From positions 806,001-870,000 of the forward strand of contig NZ_CP012257.1 of NCBI RefSeq assembly GCF_001277175.1: a stretch of DNA of 64,000 nt, given 5' to 3'. The DNA is from Cronobacter universalis NCTC 9529 (lineage in GTDB: Bacteria > Pseudomonadota > Gammaproteobacteria > Enterobacterales > Enterobacteriaceae). Under the pieces are notes generated by a model. That model was not told where the DNA came from. It searched no databases and saw only the letters and a list, made by a program, of their open reading frames with translations. The position numbers and the translations under genes are program-made. Positions 48,635 through 58,664 of this stretch are shown here, piece by piece (positions within the stretch are counted from its first letter, which is position 1; every line of letters begins with the position of its first letter).

Positions 48635-50827
48635 ATGGCGCGTTCCACTCACACTCAGATCAATACCAGGATTTGCAGACTGGCGGTTGTCGTTGCAACG
48701 GCGTGCGGCGGTTTTGCCGCTTCCGCGTTAGCCGCCGACGGCCAGAAAGAGGAAACTATTACCGTTTCCGCCGCTGCTGCGCAGGAGAGCGCCTGGGGCC
48801 CGGCCCCGACCATTGCGGCGAAACGTTCCGCGACCGCCACCAAAACCGATACGCCGATTGAAAAAACGCCGCAGTCCGTGTCTGTCGTGACGCGCGAAGA
48901 GATGGATACTCGCCAGCCGACGACTGTCAAAGAAGCGTTGAGCTATAGCCCGAGCGTCTTCTCCACGCGCGGTAGCTCCTCTGTTTACGACGTCGTGACC
49001 ATCCGCGGTTTCACAACCTCGACCACGGTAAATACCAACCAGTACCTCGACGGTATGAAGCTTCAGGGCAACAACTACTCTGAAATTTCAATGGATCCTT
49101 ATTTCCTGGAACGCGTGGAACTGATGCGCGGGCCAACCTCGGTTCTCTATGGCAACAGCAACCCTGGCGGTATCGTCAGCATGGTCAGCAAACGTCCGAC
49201 CACCGAGCCGCTGCGCGAAGTGCAGTTCAAAATGGGGTCTCATAATCTCTGGCAGACCGGTTTTGATTTCAGCGACGCGATTGATGACGCGGGCGTGTGG
49301 TCTTATCGCCTGACCGGTTTAGGCCGCAGCCAAAATGCCCAGCAGGAGATGGCGAAATCGTCGCGTTACGCGATTGCCCCTTCTTTTAGCTGGCGTCCGG
49401 ATAATCAAACCGATTTTACGTTCCTGAGTAACTTCCAGAGCGACCCGTATGCCGGTTTTTATGGCTGGCTGCCGCGCTCCGGCACGATCGTGCCGTATTA
49501 CGACGCTAACGGTAACGCGCATAAACTGCCGACCGACTTCAACGAAGGCGAAGAAAATAACAAGATGTCTCGCCGTCAGCAGATGGTTGGCTACAGCTTC
49601 TCGCACGCCTTTGATGACACTTTCACGCTGCGCCAGAACCTGCGTTACACCCGCGAGCACACGCTTTACCGCTCGGTGTACGGCAATGCGTTTGTTGCGC
49701 CGTCCACGATCAACCGCGCGTATGTCCGTTCCGATGAAGACATGAACGCCTTCAGCGTCGATACGCAGTTGCAGTCTGATTTCGCAACTGGCGCAGTGGA
49801 TCATAAGCTGCTGACCGGCGTTGATTACTCCCGCATGCGCAACGACATCAACGCGGACTACGGCACCGCCAGCTCGCTCAATATGCAGGATCCCCAGTAC
49901 GGTAACCCTAATGTCAACGTGAACTTCCTCTATGACGTGATTAATCGTCAGGAGCAAACGGGCCTGTATGTGCAGGATCAGGCGGAGTGGAACAAGTGGG
50001 TAATGACCTTAGGCGGCCGTTACGATTTCGCGAAAACGTCCACTTATACCCGCTCCTCTGGCGCGCTTGCTGAGATTAACGATCAGCAGTTCACCTGGCG
50101 CGGTGGCATCAATTATCTGTTCGATAATGGGGTATCGCCTTACTTCAGCTACAGCGAATCGTTTGAGCCTGTCTCCGGCTCCACTTCAACAGGCAAACCC
50201 TTCGATCCTTCACGCGGCAAGCAGTATGAAGCGGGCGTGAAATATGTACCGAAGGATATGCCGGTAGTGCTGACGGCCGCGGTATATCAGCTCACTAAAG
50301 ATAAAAACCTGACGGCCGATCCGGCGAGTAACAGCTTCAGCGTCCAGGGCGGTGAAATCCGTTCCCGCGGCATTGAGCTGGAAGCGAAAGCGGCCGTATC
50401 AGCCAATGTGAATGTGACCGCGTCTTATAGCTTCACCGATGCGAAATATACGCATGACACGCTTTTTGAAGACAAGCGTCCGGCGGAAGTGCCGCGCAAT
50501 ATGGCGTCGCTGTGGGCAGATTATACCTTCCACGATAGTGCGCTGAGCGGCCTGACTGTCGGCGCTGGCGGCCGTTATGTCGGCAATACCGTCAGCTATT
50601 ACGCCTACGGTGATAAACAGAACCAACCGTTTAACGTTGCAAGCTACACCGTGGCGGATGCGATGGTGAAATACGATCTGGCGCGTTTAGGACTGCCGGG
50701 CTCGTCTGTCGCCTTAAACGTCAATAACCTGTTTGACCGCGAGTATGTCTCCAGCTGCTACAAAGACTACGCATGCTACTGGGGCGCGGAACGTCAGGTT
50801 ACGGCGACCGCCACATTCCGCTTCTGA
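48635..50827 (+). CDS. fhuA: TonB-dependent ferrichrome outer-membrane receptor FhuA
   Basis: FhuA imports ferrichrome and, in E. coli, is the receptor for phages T1, T5 and phi80, colicin M and microcin J25. The 730-residue precursor (E. coli 747) has a signal peptide ending SALA, a TonB box region (EETITVSA), the plug (SVLYGNSNPGG) and a 22-strand barrel ending in aromatic F (TATFRF). The C-terminal disulfide pair is kept (SSCYKDYACYW). The loop corresponding to L4 is about 20 residues shorter and lacks the two cysteines of E. coli. ATG 48635 begins MARSTHTQ. Confidence 0.95.
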   Translation: MARSTHTQINTRICRLAVVVATACGGFAASALAADGQKEETITVSAAAAQESAWGPAPTIAAKRSATATKTDTPIEKTPQSVSVVTREEMDTRQPTTVKEALSYSPSVFSTRGSSSVYDVVTIRGFTTSTTVNTNQYLDGMKLQGNNYSEISMDPYFLERVELMRGPTSVLYGNSNPGGIVSMVSKRPTTEPLREVQFKMGSHNLWQTGFDFSDAIDDAGVWSYRLTGLGRSQNAQQEMAKSSRYAIAPSFSWRPDNQTDFTFLSNFQSDPYAGFYGWLPRSGTIVPYYDANGNAHKLPTDFNEGEENNKMSRRQQMVGYSFSHAFDDTFTLRQNLRYTREHTLYRSVYGNAFVAPSTINRAYVRSDEDMNAFSVDTQLQSDFATGAVDHKLLTGVDYSRMRNDINADYGTASSLNMQDPQYGNPNVNVNFLYDVINRQEQTGLYVQDQAEWNKWVMTLGGRYDFAKTSTYTRSSGALAEINDQQFTWRGGINYLFDNGVSPYFSYSESFEPVSGSTSTGKPFDPSRGKQYEAGVKYVPKDMPVVLTAAVYQLTKDKNLTADPASNSFSVQGGEIRSRGIELEAKAAVSANVNVTASYSFTDAKYTHDTLFEDKRPAEVPRNMASLWADYTFHDSALSGLTVGAGGRYVGNTVSYYAYGDKQNQPFNVASYTVADAMVKYDLARLGLPGSSVALNVNNLFDREYVSSCYKDYACYWGAERQVTATATFRF

Positions 50828-50874
50828 TCCGTCTTTGGGCACGCTTTGGCGTGCCCTTCAACAAGTTGGCTACC

Positions 50875-51672
50875 ATGCAGGACAAAATTTCCCCGCCCGA
50901 TGCTGGTTTTTCGTTAAAAGATGTCACTTTTCGTGTGCCCGGACGCACGCTGCTGCACCCCTTGTCGCTCACCTTTCCGGCGGGCAAAGTCACCGGGCTT
51001 ATCGGCCATAACGGCTCCGGCAAGTCGACGCTTCTGAAAATGCTTGGCCGTCACCAGAAACCCTCCGGGGGCGACGTTCTGCTTAACGGCGAGCCGCTGG
51101 CGGACTGGAACAGCAAAGCGTTCGCGCGTGAAGTCGCATATCTGCCGCAGCAGTTGCCCGCCGCCGAAGGGATGACGGTGCGCGAACTGGTGGCGATTGG
51201 CCGCTACCCGTGGCACGGCGCGCTTGGGCGCTTTGGGGCGGAAGATCGCGAACGGGTGGAGGAGGCGATTAGCCTGGTGGGGCTTAAACCGCTTGCGCAC
51301 CGGCTGGTGGACAGCCTGTCCGGCGGCGAGCGCCAGCGCGCCTGGATTGCCATGCTGGTGGCGCAGAACAGCCGCTGCCTGCTGCTCGACGAACCGACCT
51401 CGGCGCTGGATATCGCCCATCAGGTTGACGTGCTGGCGCTGATCCACCGCTTAAGCCAGCAGCGCGGGTTAACGGTGATCGCGGTGCTGCATGATATCAA
51501 CATGGCGGCGCGTTACTGTGACCATCTGGTGGCGCTGCGCGGCGGGGAGATGATAGCCCAGGGCAGCCCGCTGGAACTCATGAACGGCGAAACGCTGCAA
51601 CAGATTTATGGCATTCCGATGGGCATTCTGCCGCATCCGGCGGGCCTCGCACCCGTGAGCTTCGTTTGCTGA
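50875..51672 (+). CDS. fhuC: Ferric hydroxamate ABC transporter ATPase
   Basis: FhuC powers import of iron-hydroxamates through FhuB. The 265 residues equal E. coli. Walker A is GHNGSGKST, the signature LSGGERQRAWIAMLVAQ, Walker B LLLDEPTSALD and the switch His in VLHDINMAARY. ATG 50875 (MQDKISPPDAGF) was chosen as it agrees with E. coli length; no strong Shine-Dalgarno sequence is present. The stop overlaps the fhuD ATG by one base (TGATG). Confidence 0.96.
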   Translation: MQDKISPPDAGFSLKDVTFRVPGRTLLHPLSLTFPAGKVTGLIGHNGSGKSTLLKMLGRHQKPSGGDVLLNGEPLADWNSKAFAREVAYLPQQLPAAEGMTVRELVAIGRYPWHGALGRFGAEDRERVEEAISLVGLKPLAHRLVDSLSGGERQRAWIAMLVAQNSRCLLLDEPTSALDIAHQVDVLALIHRLSQQRGLTVIAVLHDINMAARYCDHLVALRGGEMIAQGSPLELMNGETLQQIYGIPMGILPHPAGLAPVSFVC

Positions 51673-52568
51673 TGCGCGATATTCTCTCAACCCCTTTCAG
51701 CCGTCGGCGTCTGATGACGGCGATGGCCCTCTCGCCGGTGATGTGGCACATGGCGAAAGCCCGTGCGGCATCGGTGGATCTCAAACGTATCGTGGCGCTG
51801 GAATGGCTGCCCGTCGAACAGCTTATCGCGCTTGGCGTGATGCCTTACGCGGTGGCGGATGTGCCGAACTACCGCCTGTGGGTTGACTACCCGCCGCTGC
51901 CGGATGCTGTTATCGACGTCGGGCTGCGCACCGAGCCGAATCTGGAACTGCTCACCCAGCTTGAGCCGTCGCTGATGATCTGGTCGGCGGGTTATGGCCC
52001 TTCAGAAGCGCAGCTTAAGCGTATCGCGCCCGGCATGGGCGTGACGTTTACCGACGGCAAAGCGCCGCTCGCGATGGCCCGGCAGTCGCTGCTGACGCTG
52101 GCCGAACGGCTGGGGCTTGAGAAAGCGGCGCACGCTCACCTCGATGAATTCGAACAGTTCCTGGCGCGGATGAAAGCGCGTTTTGCGGGCCGCGGCCAGC
52201 GTCCGCTGTTGATGATGTCGCTGCTGGACTCGCGCCACGCGCTGACGCTTGGCACTAACAGTCTGTTCCAGCCGGTGCTGGACGCCGTGAATATTCCCAA
52301 CGCCTGGCAGGATAAGACCAACTTCTGGGGCAGCGCGATTGTCGGCGTCGAACGCCTCGCGCAGTTCCGCGACGCTGACGTCATCTGCTTTGAGCATGGC
52401 GATGATCAGGCGATGCGCCAGCTTGCCGCCACGCCGCTCTGGCAGGCGATGCCGTTTGTGCGCGAGGGCCGTTTTCAGCGCGTGCCCGCCGTCTGGTTTT
52501 ACGGCGCGACGCTCTCGGCGATGCGCTTTGGCCGCGTGCTGGATAACGCGCTGGGAGGCCGGGCATGA
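51672..52568 (+). CDS. fhuD: Periplasmic ferric hydroxamate-binding protein FhuD
   Basis: FhuD carries ferrichrome and related hydroxamates from FhuA to FhuBC. The 298 residues include a twin-arginine signal (FSRRRLMTAMALSPVMWHMAKARA) and a mature domain beginning near VDLKRIVALEWLPVEQL. Conserved ligand-site segments are LWVDYPPLPD, WSAGYGPS and PNAWQDKTNFWGS. ATG 51672 overlaps the fhuC stop, and the fhuB ATG overlaps this stop (ATGA). The central part diverges from E. coli more than FhuC or FhuB do. Confidence 0.95.
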   Translation: MRDILSTPFSRRRLMTAMALSPVMWHMAKARAASVDLKRIVALEWLPVEQLIALGVMPYAVADVPNYRLWVDYPPLPDAVIDVGLRTEPNLELLTQLEPSLMIWSAGYGPSEAQLKRIAPGMGVTFTDGKAPLAMARQSLLTLAERLGLEKAAHAHLDEFEQFLARMKARFAGRGQRPLLMMSLLDSRHALTLGTNSLFQPVLDAVNIPNAWQDKTNFWGSAIVGVERLAQFRDADVICFEHGDDQAMRQLAATPLWQAMPFVREGRFQRVPAVWFYGATLSAMRFGRVLDNALGGRA

Positions 52569-54550
52569 GGCAACGTTCTCTGCTGTTCCCGGCGCTGCTG
52601 CTGGGGCTGTTGTTCGCGCTGGCGCTCGGCCTGAGCTGGGCCAACCTGAATGCCTGGCTGCCGCGCGCGCAGTGGGGCGAGGCGCTGTGGCGTCCGAATA
52701 TTGATGCCATCGATCAGATGCTGTTCCACTACAGCCTGCTGCCGCGCTTTGCGGTGTCGCTGTTGGTCGGCGCGGGGCTTGGGCTGGTCGGCGTGCTGTT
52801 TCAGCAGGTGCTGCGTAACCCGCTGGCGGAGCCGACGACGCTGGGCGTGGCGACCGGCGCGCAGCTTGGCGTCACCGTGGCGACGCTCTGGGCGCTGCCG
52901 GGCGGCGTGCTGACCGCCCAGTTCGCGGCGCTGGCCGGAGCCTGCGTGGTTGGGCTGCTGGTGTTTGGCGTCGCCTGGGGGAAACGTCTCTCGCCGGTCA
53001 CGCTGATTCTGGCGGGCCTGGTGGTGAGCCTCTACTGCGGCGCCGTCAATCAACTGCTGGTGCTGTTCCATCACGATCAGCTGCAAAGCATGTTTTTGTG
53101 GAGCACCGGCGCGCTTAACCAGAACGACTGGAGCGTGGCGGCGCGGCTGTGGCCGCAACTGCTGGCGGGCTTTTTACTGACGCTGCTGCTGTTGCGCCCG
53201 CTTACGCTGATGGGGCTGGATGACGGCGTGGCGCGCAATCTTGGCCTGGCGCTGTCGCTGGCGCGGCTCGCGACGCTGACGCTGGCGATTATTATCAGCG
53301 CGCTGCTGGTTAACGCGGTCGGGATCATCGGGTTTATCGGGCTGTTCGCGCCGCTGCTCGCGAAAATGCTTGGCGCGCGTCGGCTGCTGGCGCGGCTGCT
53401 GCTGGCGTCGTTTATCGGCGCGCTGCTGCTGTGGCTGTCGGATCAGTTTATTCTCTGGCTCTCCCGCGCCTGGCTGGAAGTCTCCACCGGGATGGCGACG
53501 GCGCTGTTTGGCGCGCCGCTGCTGCTGTGGCTCCTGCCGCGTCTGCGTACCATGAGCGCGCCGGCGATGAACGCGGGCGACACGATCCCGGCCGAGCGCG
53601 GGCATGTGGCGCGCTGGACGCTGGCAGGGCTGCTGCTGTTACTGGGCGTGGCGGCCCTGGCGCTCTGTTTTGGCCGCGACGCGCACGGCTGGGTGTGGGC
53701 GCAGGGCGACGTGCTGCGCGAGCTGCTGGGCTGGCGCTGGCCGCGCGTGCTGGCGGCGCTGTGCGCAGGCACGATGCTGGCGGCGGCGGGCTGTATTATC
53801 CAGCGGCTGACCGGCAACCCGATGGCGAGCCCGGAAGTGCTGGGCATTAGCTCCGGCGCGGCGTTCGGCGTGGTGTTGATGCTGCTGTTCGTGCCGGGCG
53901 ACGCCTTCGGCTGGCTGCTGCCGGCGGGCAGCGTCGGGGCGGCGGCGACGCTGATGATTATTCTGATTGCCGCCGGACGCGGCGGGTTTTCCCCGCACCG
54001 GATGCTGCTGGCCGGGATGGCGCTCAGCACCGCGTTTACGATGCTGCTGGTAATGCTCCAGGCAAGCGGCGATCCGCGTATGGCGCAGGTGATCACTTGG
54101 ATCTCCGGCTCCACCTACAGCGTGACGCCGCAGCAGGCGCAAAACTCGCTGTGGGTGATGCTGGCGCTGCTGGCGCTGACGCCGCTGTGCCGCCGCTGGC
54201 TGACGGTGCTGCCGCTTGGCGGCGAGACCGCGCGCGCGGTCGGGATAGCGCTGACGCCGACCCGTATCGTGCTGCTGTTACTGGCCTCGGCGCTGACCGC
54301 CGCGGCGACGCTGACCATCGGGCCGCTGAGTTTTATCGGGCTGATGGCGCCGCACATTACGCGGATGCTCGGTTTTCGCCGCGCGTTGCCGCAGCTCATT
54401 ATCGCCTCGCTGCTGGGCGGTATGTTGATGATGCTGGCGGACTGGGCAGGGCGGATGGTGATGTTCCCGTATCAAATTCCGGCGGGGCTGCTGGCGACGT
54501 TTATCGGCGCGCCGTATTTTGTGTATTTGTTGCGTAAGCAGAGCCGTTAA
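52565..54550 (+). CDS. fhuB: Ferric hydroxamate ABC transporter permease FhuB
   Basis: FhuB is a fused double permease (661 residues, E. coli 660). Each half has about 10 membrane segments of the FecCD/BtuC fold, with the FhuC-contact GFIGLFAPLLAKMLG in the first half and SFIGLMAPHITRMLG in the second. Internal similarity is clear (NPLAEPTTLGVATGAQLG versus NPMASPEVLGISSGAAFG). It ends the fhuACDB operon; a repeat element follows. Confidence 0.96.
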   Translation: MRQRSLLFPALLLGLLFALALGLSWANLNAWLPRAQWGEALWRPNIDAIDQMLFHYSLLPRFAVSLLVGAGLGLVGVLFQQVLRNPLAEPTTLGVATGAQLGVTVATLWALPGGVLTAQFAALAGACVVGLLVFGVAWGKRLSPVTLILAGLVVSLYCGAVNQLLVLFHHDQLQSMFLWSTGALNQNDWSVAARLWPQLLAGFLLTLLLLRPLTLMGLDDGVARNLGLALSLARLATLTLAIIISALLVNAVGIIGFIGLFAPLLAKMLGARRLLARLLLASFIGALLLWLSDQFILWLSRAWLEVSTGMATALFGAPLLLWLLPRLRTMSAPAMNAGDTIPAERGHVARWTLAGLLLLLGVAALALCFGRDAHGWVWAQGDVLRELLGWRWPRVLAALCAGTMLAAAGCIIQRLTGNPMASPEVLGISSGAAFGVVLMLLFVPGDAFGWLLPAGSVGAAATLMIILIAAGRGGFSPHRMLLAGMALSTAFTMLLVMLQASGDPRMAQVITWISGSTYSVTPQQAQNSLWVMLALLALTPLCRRWLTVLPLGGETARAVGIALTPTRIVLLLLASALTAAATLTIGPLSFIGLMAPHITRMLGFRRALPQLIIASLLGGMLMMLADWAGRMVMFPYQIPAGLLATFIGAPYFVYLLRKQSR

Positions 54551-54592
54551 TCAGAGGCAGGAAATCAGGGTGAGGCGTTGGGTTGGTGAAAA

Positions 54593-54676
54593 GGTGGGTG
54601 CGCTGCGCTTACCCACCTTACATTGACTCAGCTTTCTGAAGGCATCGTAGGGCGGGTAAGCGTAAGCGCACCCGCC
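54593..54676. repeat. Long imperfect inverted repeat, copy 2
   Basis: Arms at 54593-54621 and 54647-54676 carry the same GGGTGCGCTGCGCTTACCC-type core as the element at 28958-29037. It lies between the convergent ends of fhuB and hemL, where it can act as a terminator-like structure for both. Confidence 0.8.
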
Positions 54677-54691
54677 ACGGTCAAAAAACCA

Positions 54692-55972
54692 TTACAGCTT
54701 TGCGAACACCCGGCGCGCGGCGTCGATGGTGTTGTTGATATCTTCTTCGCTGTGCGCGACGGACATAAAGCCCGCTTCAAACGCTGACGGCGCGAAGTAC
54801 ACGCCTTCTTCCAGCATCAGATGGAAGAAACGCTTAAAGCGCTCGACATCGCATTTCACCACATCCTGATAGCAGGTTACGCTGTCGGCATCGGTAAAGA
54901 ATACGCCGAACATCCCGCCGACATGGTTCACCACCAGCGGCACGCCCGCTTCCTGCGCGGCGTCGAGCAGGCCGTCCGCCAGTTGGGTCGTCAGCGCGTC
55001 GAGGGTGCTGTGAACGCCAGGCTGCGCCACTTCGCTAAGACATGCAAAGCCTGCCGCCATCGCGATCGGGTTGCCGGAGAGTGTCCCCGCCTGGTAGACC
55101 GGACCAGTCGGCGCCAGCGCTTCCATCACTTCGCGACGTCCGCCGAACGCGCCCACCGGCATACCGCCGCCGATGATTTTGCCAAGACAGGTCAGATCCG
55201 GCGCCACATTGTAGTAGGCCTGCGCGCCCGCCAGCGCGACGCGGAACCCTGTCATCACTTCATCAATGATCAGCAGCGCGCCGAATTCGTCGCACAGCGC
55301 GCGCAGGCCCGGCAGGAAATCGGGTTGCGGCGGAATGCAGTTCATGTTGCCCGCCACCGGCTCGACGATGATGCAGGCGATATCCTGCGGGTAAAGCTCG
55401 AAGGCTTCGCGCACGGAGGCGAGATCGTTATAGGTGCAGGTCAGGGTATGTTTGGCGAAATCCGCCGGTACGCCTGGCGAGTTCGGCTGGCCGAGGGTCA
55501 GCGCGCCGGAGCCTGCTTTTACCAGCAGGTGATCCGCGTGGCCGTGGTAGCAGCCTTCGAATTTGATGATTTTATCGCGTCCGGTAAAGCCGCGCGCCAG
55601 GCGGATGGCGCTCATGGTCGCTTCGGTGCCGGAGTTCACCATACGCACCATATCCATCGTCGGCACCAGATCGGTAACGAGCTGCGCCATTTTCACTTCC
55701 ATTTCCGTCGGCGCGCCGAAGCTCAGGCCGCGCTGCACCGCTTCAATCACCGCGTTGCGAATCGCCGGGTGGTTGTGGCCCAGCACCATCGGGCCCCAGG
55801 AGCCGACGTAGTCGATATAGGCTTTGCCGTCGGCGTCATAGAGATAAGCCCCGTCCGCCCGTTCGATAAAGAGCGGCGTGCCGCCCACGCCGGTAAAGGC
55901 GCGCACCGGCGAGTTAACGCCGCCTGGGATAAGTTCGCGGGCGGCGGCAAAGAGGTTTTCAGACTTACTCAT
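54692..55972 (-). CDS. hemL: Glutamate-1-semialdehyde 2,1-aminomutase
   Basis: HemL converts glutamate-1-semialdehyde to 5-aminolevulinate, the C5-pathway precursor of haem and other tetrapyrroles. The 426 residues equal E. coli. The PLP-binding region is [20 protein letters not shown], followed by [20 protein letters not shown] with the Schiff-base lysine. Substrate-site [13 protein letters not shown] and [16 protein letters not shown] are intact. It is divergent from clcA. Confidence 0.97.
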   Translation of the reverse strand: MSKSENLFAAARELIPGGVNSPVRAFTGVGGTPLFIERADGAYLYDADGKAYIDYVGSWGPMVLGHNHPAIRNAVIEAVQRGLSFGAPTEMEVKMAQLVTDLVPTMDMVRMVNSGTEATMSAIRLARGFTGRDKIIKFEGCYHGHADHLLVKAGSGALTLGQPNSPGVPADFAKHTLTCTYNDLASVREAFELYPQDIACIIVEPVAGNMNCIPPQPDFLPGLRALCDEFGALLIIDEVMTGFRVALAGAQAYYNVAPDLTCLGKIIGGGMPVGAFGGRREVMEALAPTGPVYQAGTLSGNPIAMAAGFACLSEVAQPGVHSTLDALTTQLADGLLDAAQEAGVPLVVNHVGGMFGVFFTDADSVTCYQDVVKCDVERFKRFFHLMLEEGVYFAPSAFEAGFMSVAHSEEDINNTIDAARRVFAKL

Positions 55973-56144
55973 GAATCGGCTCCTGATTCGGGAAAAGAGG
56001 GATAACGGGTTATTCTAAGTCATCCCTTCAGGGTTATGAAAGTTTTGCCCGATTAAACCCAGACGGGCCAAAGGGGTTTTTTGAATGACGCCGCCGCAGG
56101 GCGTACAATGCGCAGCCTGAATGCATCCCGGAGAATCTGTTCGC

Positions 56145-57548
56145 ATGAACCCGCAGACGACATCCACCCGCCGCGTCAGAGGATTACGACGCGCCGCGGT
56201 TATCCGCCAGTTACTGTTGCGCGATAAAACGCCGCTGACCATTTTGCTTCTGGCGACGCTCACCGGCCTGTTGACGGGACTTGCGGGCGTCGCGTTCGAA
56301 AAAGCCGTCGTCTGGGTGGCGCAGCAGCGCATCGGGCTGCTGGTTCAGATGGCGGATAACCCGTGGCGCGTCTGGCCGCTGGCGTTTTTGCTTTCCGCGC
56401 TGCTGGCGATGGTGGGTTATTTTCTGGTGCGCCGCTTCGCGCCGGAGGCGGGCGGATCGGGCATTCCTGAAATCGAAGGGGCGCTGGAGGAGCTACGTCC
56501 GGTGCGCTGGTGGCGCGTGCTGCCGGTGAAGTTTTTCGGCGGGATGGGAACGCTTGGCGCGGGCATGGTGCTCGGGCGCGAAGGCCCGACGGTGCAGATT
56601 GGCGGCAATATCGGGCGTATGGTGCTGGATCTCTTTCGCCGCCCGGACGCCGAAGCGCGCCATACGCTGCTGGCGACGGGCGCTGCGGCGGGGCTTGCTG
56701 CCGCCTTTAACGCGCCGCTGGCGGGTATTCTGTTTATTATCGAAGAGATGCGCCCGCAGTTTCGCTATAACCTTATCTCCATTAAAGCGGTGTTTACCGG
56801 CGTCATTATGTCGACCATTGTCTTTCGCCTCTTTAATGGCGAACGATCGGTGATTGAAGTCGGGCAACTGGCCGACGCGCCCGTCTATACGCTCTGGCTC
56901 TATCTGCTGCTGGGCATTATTTTCGGTATCGTGGGGCCGCTGTTTAACCGTCTGGTGCTCGGCATGCAGGATGCGTTCGCGCGTATCCACGGCGGCAATA
57001 TCACCCGCTGGGTGCTGCTCGGCGGCGCGATTGGCGGCCTGTGCGGCCTGCTCGCGTTATGGGAGCCGGTGGCGGCGGGCGGCGGGTTTGATCTGATCCC
57101 CATCGCGGCGGCGGGCAATTTTACCGTCGGAATGCTGCTGTTTATTTTCATCGCGCGGGTGGTGACGACGGTTCTCTGTTTCTCTTCCGGCGCGCCGGGC
57201 GGGATTTTCGCCCCGATGCTGGCGCTCGGCACGCTGCTTGGCAGCGCGTTCGGCATGGCCTGCGCCGCCTGGTTCCCGGAATGGCACTTACAGGCGGGAA
57301 CGTTCGCCATCGCCGGGATGGGCGCGCTGCTTGCCGCCTCGGTCAGGGCGCCGATTACCGGCATCGTGCTGGTGCTGGAGATGACCGATAATTACCAGCT
57401 CATTTTGCCAATGATTATTACCTGTCTCGGCGCGACACTGCTCGCCCAGTTCCTCGGCGGCAAGCCGCTCTATTCTACGATCCTCGCGCGAACGCTCGCG
57501 AAACAGGAGGCGGAGCGGCAGGGGCAGGCCGACGGGCGGAATACTTGA
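56145..57548 (+). CDS. clcA: H+/Cl- exchange transporter ClcA
   Basis: ClcA is a homodimeric 2Cl-/H+ antiporter that helps survive extreme acid. The 467 residues (E. coli 473) include GSGIPE, GREGP (external glutamate gate), [23 protein letters not shown] (internal proton glutamate), [13 protein letters not shown] and the late tyrosine in [13 protein letters not shown] 56145 was chosen because GGAGA lies 10 bases upstream; an upstream ATG is not conserved. The N-terminal 15 residues are basic and differ from E. coli. Confidence 0.95.
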   Translation: MNPQTTSTRRVRGLRRAAVIRQLLLRDKTPLTILLLATLTGLLTGLAGVAFEKAVVWVAQQRIGLLVQMADNPWRVWPLAFLLSALLAMVGYFLVRRFAPEAGGSGIPEIEGALEELRPVRWWRVLPVKFFGGMGTLGAGMVLGREGPTVQIGGNIGRMVLDLFRRPDAEARHTLLATGAAAGLAAAFNAPLAGILFIIEEMRPQFRYNLISIKAVFTGVIMSTIVFRLFNGERSVIEVGQLADAPVYTLWLYLLLGIIFGIVGPLFNRLVLGMQDAFARIHGGNITRWVLLGGAIGGLCGLLALWEPVAAGGGFDLIPIAAAGNFTVGMLLFIFIARVVTTVLCFSSGAPGGIFAPMLALGTLLGSAFGMACAAWFPEWHLQAGTFAIAGMGALLAASVRAPITGIVLVLEMTDNYQLILPMIITCLGATLLAQFLGGKPLYSTILARTLAKQEAERQGQADGRNT

Positions 57549-57629
57549 ACGATTTACCAGGGTAATAGATAATGGCCCTAAAGATCGGGTTATTCTTTGC
57601 CCGATTGCTGGTTTCAACGGGAGCAAAAA

Positions 57630-57974
57630 ATGAGTGATGACGTAGCGCTGCCGCTGCAGTTTACCGACGCAGCCGCCAATAAAGTAAAAAGCCTGATCGC
57701 AGACGAGGACAACCCGAATCTCAAGCTGCGCGTCTACATCACCGGTGGTGGGTGCAGCGGCTTCCAGTATGGTTTTACCTTTGATGACCAGATTAACGAT
57801 GGCGATATGACTATCGAGAAGCAGGGCGTGTCGCTGGTCGTTGACCCGATGAGCCTGCAATACCTGGTGGGCGGCGCGGTGGATTACACCGAAGGCCTCG
57901 AAGGCTCGCGCTTTGTGGTGAATAACCCGAACGCCACCAGCACCTGCGGGTGTGGTTCTTCCTTCAGCATCTGA
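57630..57974 (+). CDS. erpA: Iron-sulfur cluster insertion protein ErpA
   Basis: ErpA is an A-type carrier that delivers [4Fe-4S] clusters, notably to IspG and IspH for isoprenoid synthesis. The 114 residues equal E. coli. The three cluster cysteines are in [11 protein letters not shown] and the C-terminal [12 protein letters not shown] 57630 has GGGAGC upstream. It is monocistronic, between clcA and a terminator. Confidence 0.97.
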   Translation: MSDDVALPLQFTDAAANKVKSLIADEDNPNLKLRVYITGGGCSGFQYGFTFDDQINDGDMTIEKQGVSLVVDPMSLQYLVGGAVDYTEGLEGSRFVVNNPNATSTCGCGSSFSI

Positions 57975-57993
57975 TTGCCGTGCTGAAATAAAA

Positions 57994-58020
57994 AAGCCGT
58001 GTTTTAAGACACGGCTTTTT
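57994..58020. terminator. Bidirectional terminator erpA / TRIC gene
   Basis: The stem AAGCCGTGT / ACACGGCTT with a short loop is flanked by an A-run and a T-run. It serves both converging genes. Confidence 0.92.
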
Positions 58021-58027
58021 TTATGGC

Positions 58028-58648
58028 TTACGCTTTTTCGTCCAGCGCGAAGGTGGGGAGCTTCAGGTGCCAGCGGATCGCGGCAAGACGGATCGCAAGC
58101 GTCACCGCCATGCCCATCATGCTCGCCTGCTCCAGCGGCACGGCAAAAGTATAAAACGCCGTCGCATGGACGATGCCGCCCACGATGCACGCCGTGGCGT
58201 AGATTTCGGTTCGCAGGATCATTGGGATTTCGCGCGCCAGCACGTCGCGAATAATGCCGCCGCCGACGCCCGTCACCACGCCCATGCAGATAGCCACCAG
58301 CGGCCCGGTGCCGGCCATAAACGCTTTATTGACCCCGATGCCGACAAACACCGCGAGGCCGACGGCGTCCAGCACCGGCAGCACCCACTTCGGCAGGCGA
58401 CGCGGCTGGCGCACCAGCGCAATCGTCAGCAGACATGTCACCATCGCCACCACCAGATCGGTGGGATCTTTCACCCAGAACACCGGACCGTGATCGAGCG
58501 CCATATCGCGGATCGTGCCGCCGCCCACTGCGGTCACGACGCCCAGCACCAGTACGCCGAAAGGATCCATACGCAGTTTGCCCGCCAGCAAAACGCCGGA
58601 GATGGCAAACACCGCGGTGCCAATAATATCCAGCCAGTAAACCAGCAT
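58028..58648 (-). CDS. yadS: TRIC-family (UPF0126) inner-membrane protein YadS
   Basis: This is a 206-residue membrane protein with seven predicted helices. It consists of two TRIC-like three-helix repeats; the repeated glycine-rich motif is VGGGTIRDMALDHGP near residue 42 and VGGGIIRDVLAREIP near 128. Bacterial TRIC relatives form trimeric cation-permeable channels, and related YicG is linked to glycine transport. The substrate here is unknown. It is followed upstream on the same strand by btuF and mtnN, with 16 bases between btuF and this gene, so the three may be cotranscribed. Confidence 0.88.
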   Translation of the reverse strand: MLVYWLDIIGTAVFAISGVLLAGKLRMDPFGVLVLGVVTAVGGGTIRDMALDHGPVFWVKDPTDLVVAMVTCLLTIALVRQPRRLPKWVLPVLDAVGLAVFVGIGVNKAFMAGTGPLVAICMGVVTGVGGGIIRDVLAREIPMILRTEIYATACIVGGIVHATAFYTFAVPLEQASMMGMAVTLAIRLAAIRWHLKLPTFALDEKA

Positions 58649-58664
58649 GATGTTCCTCGACTCG

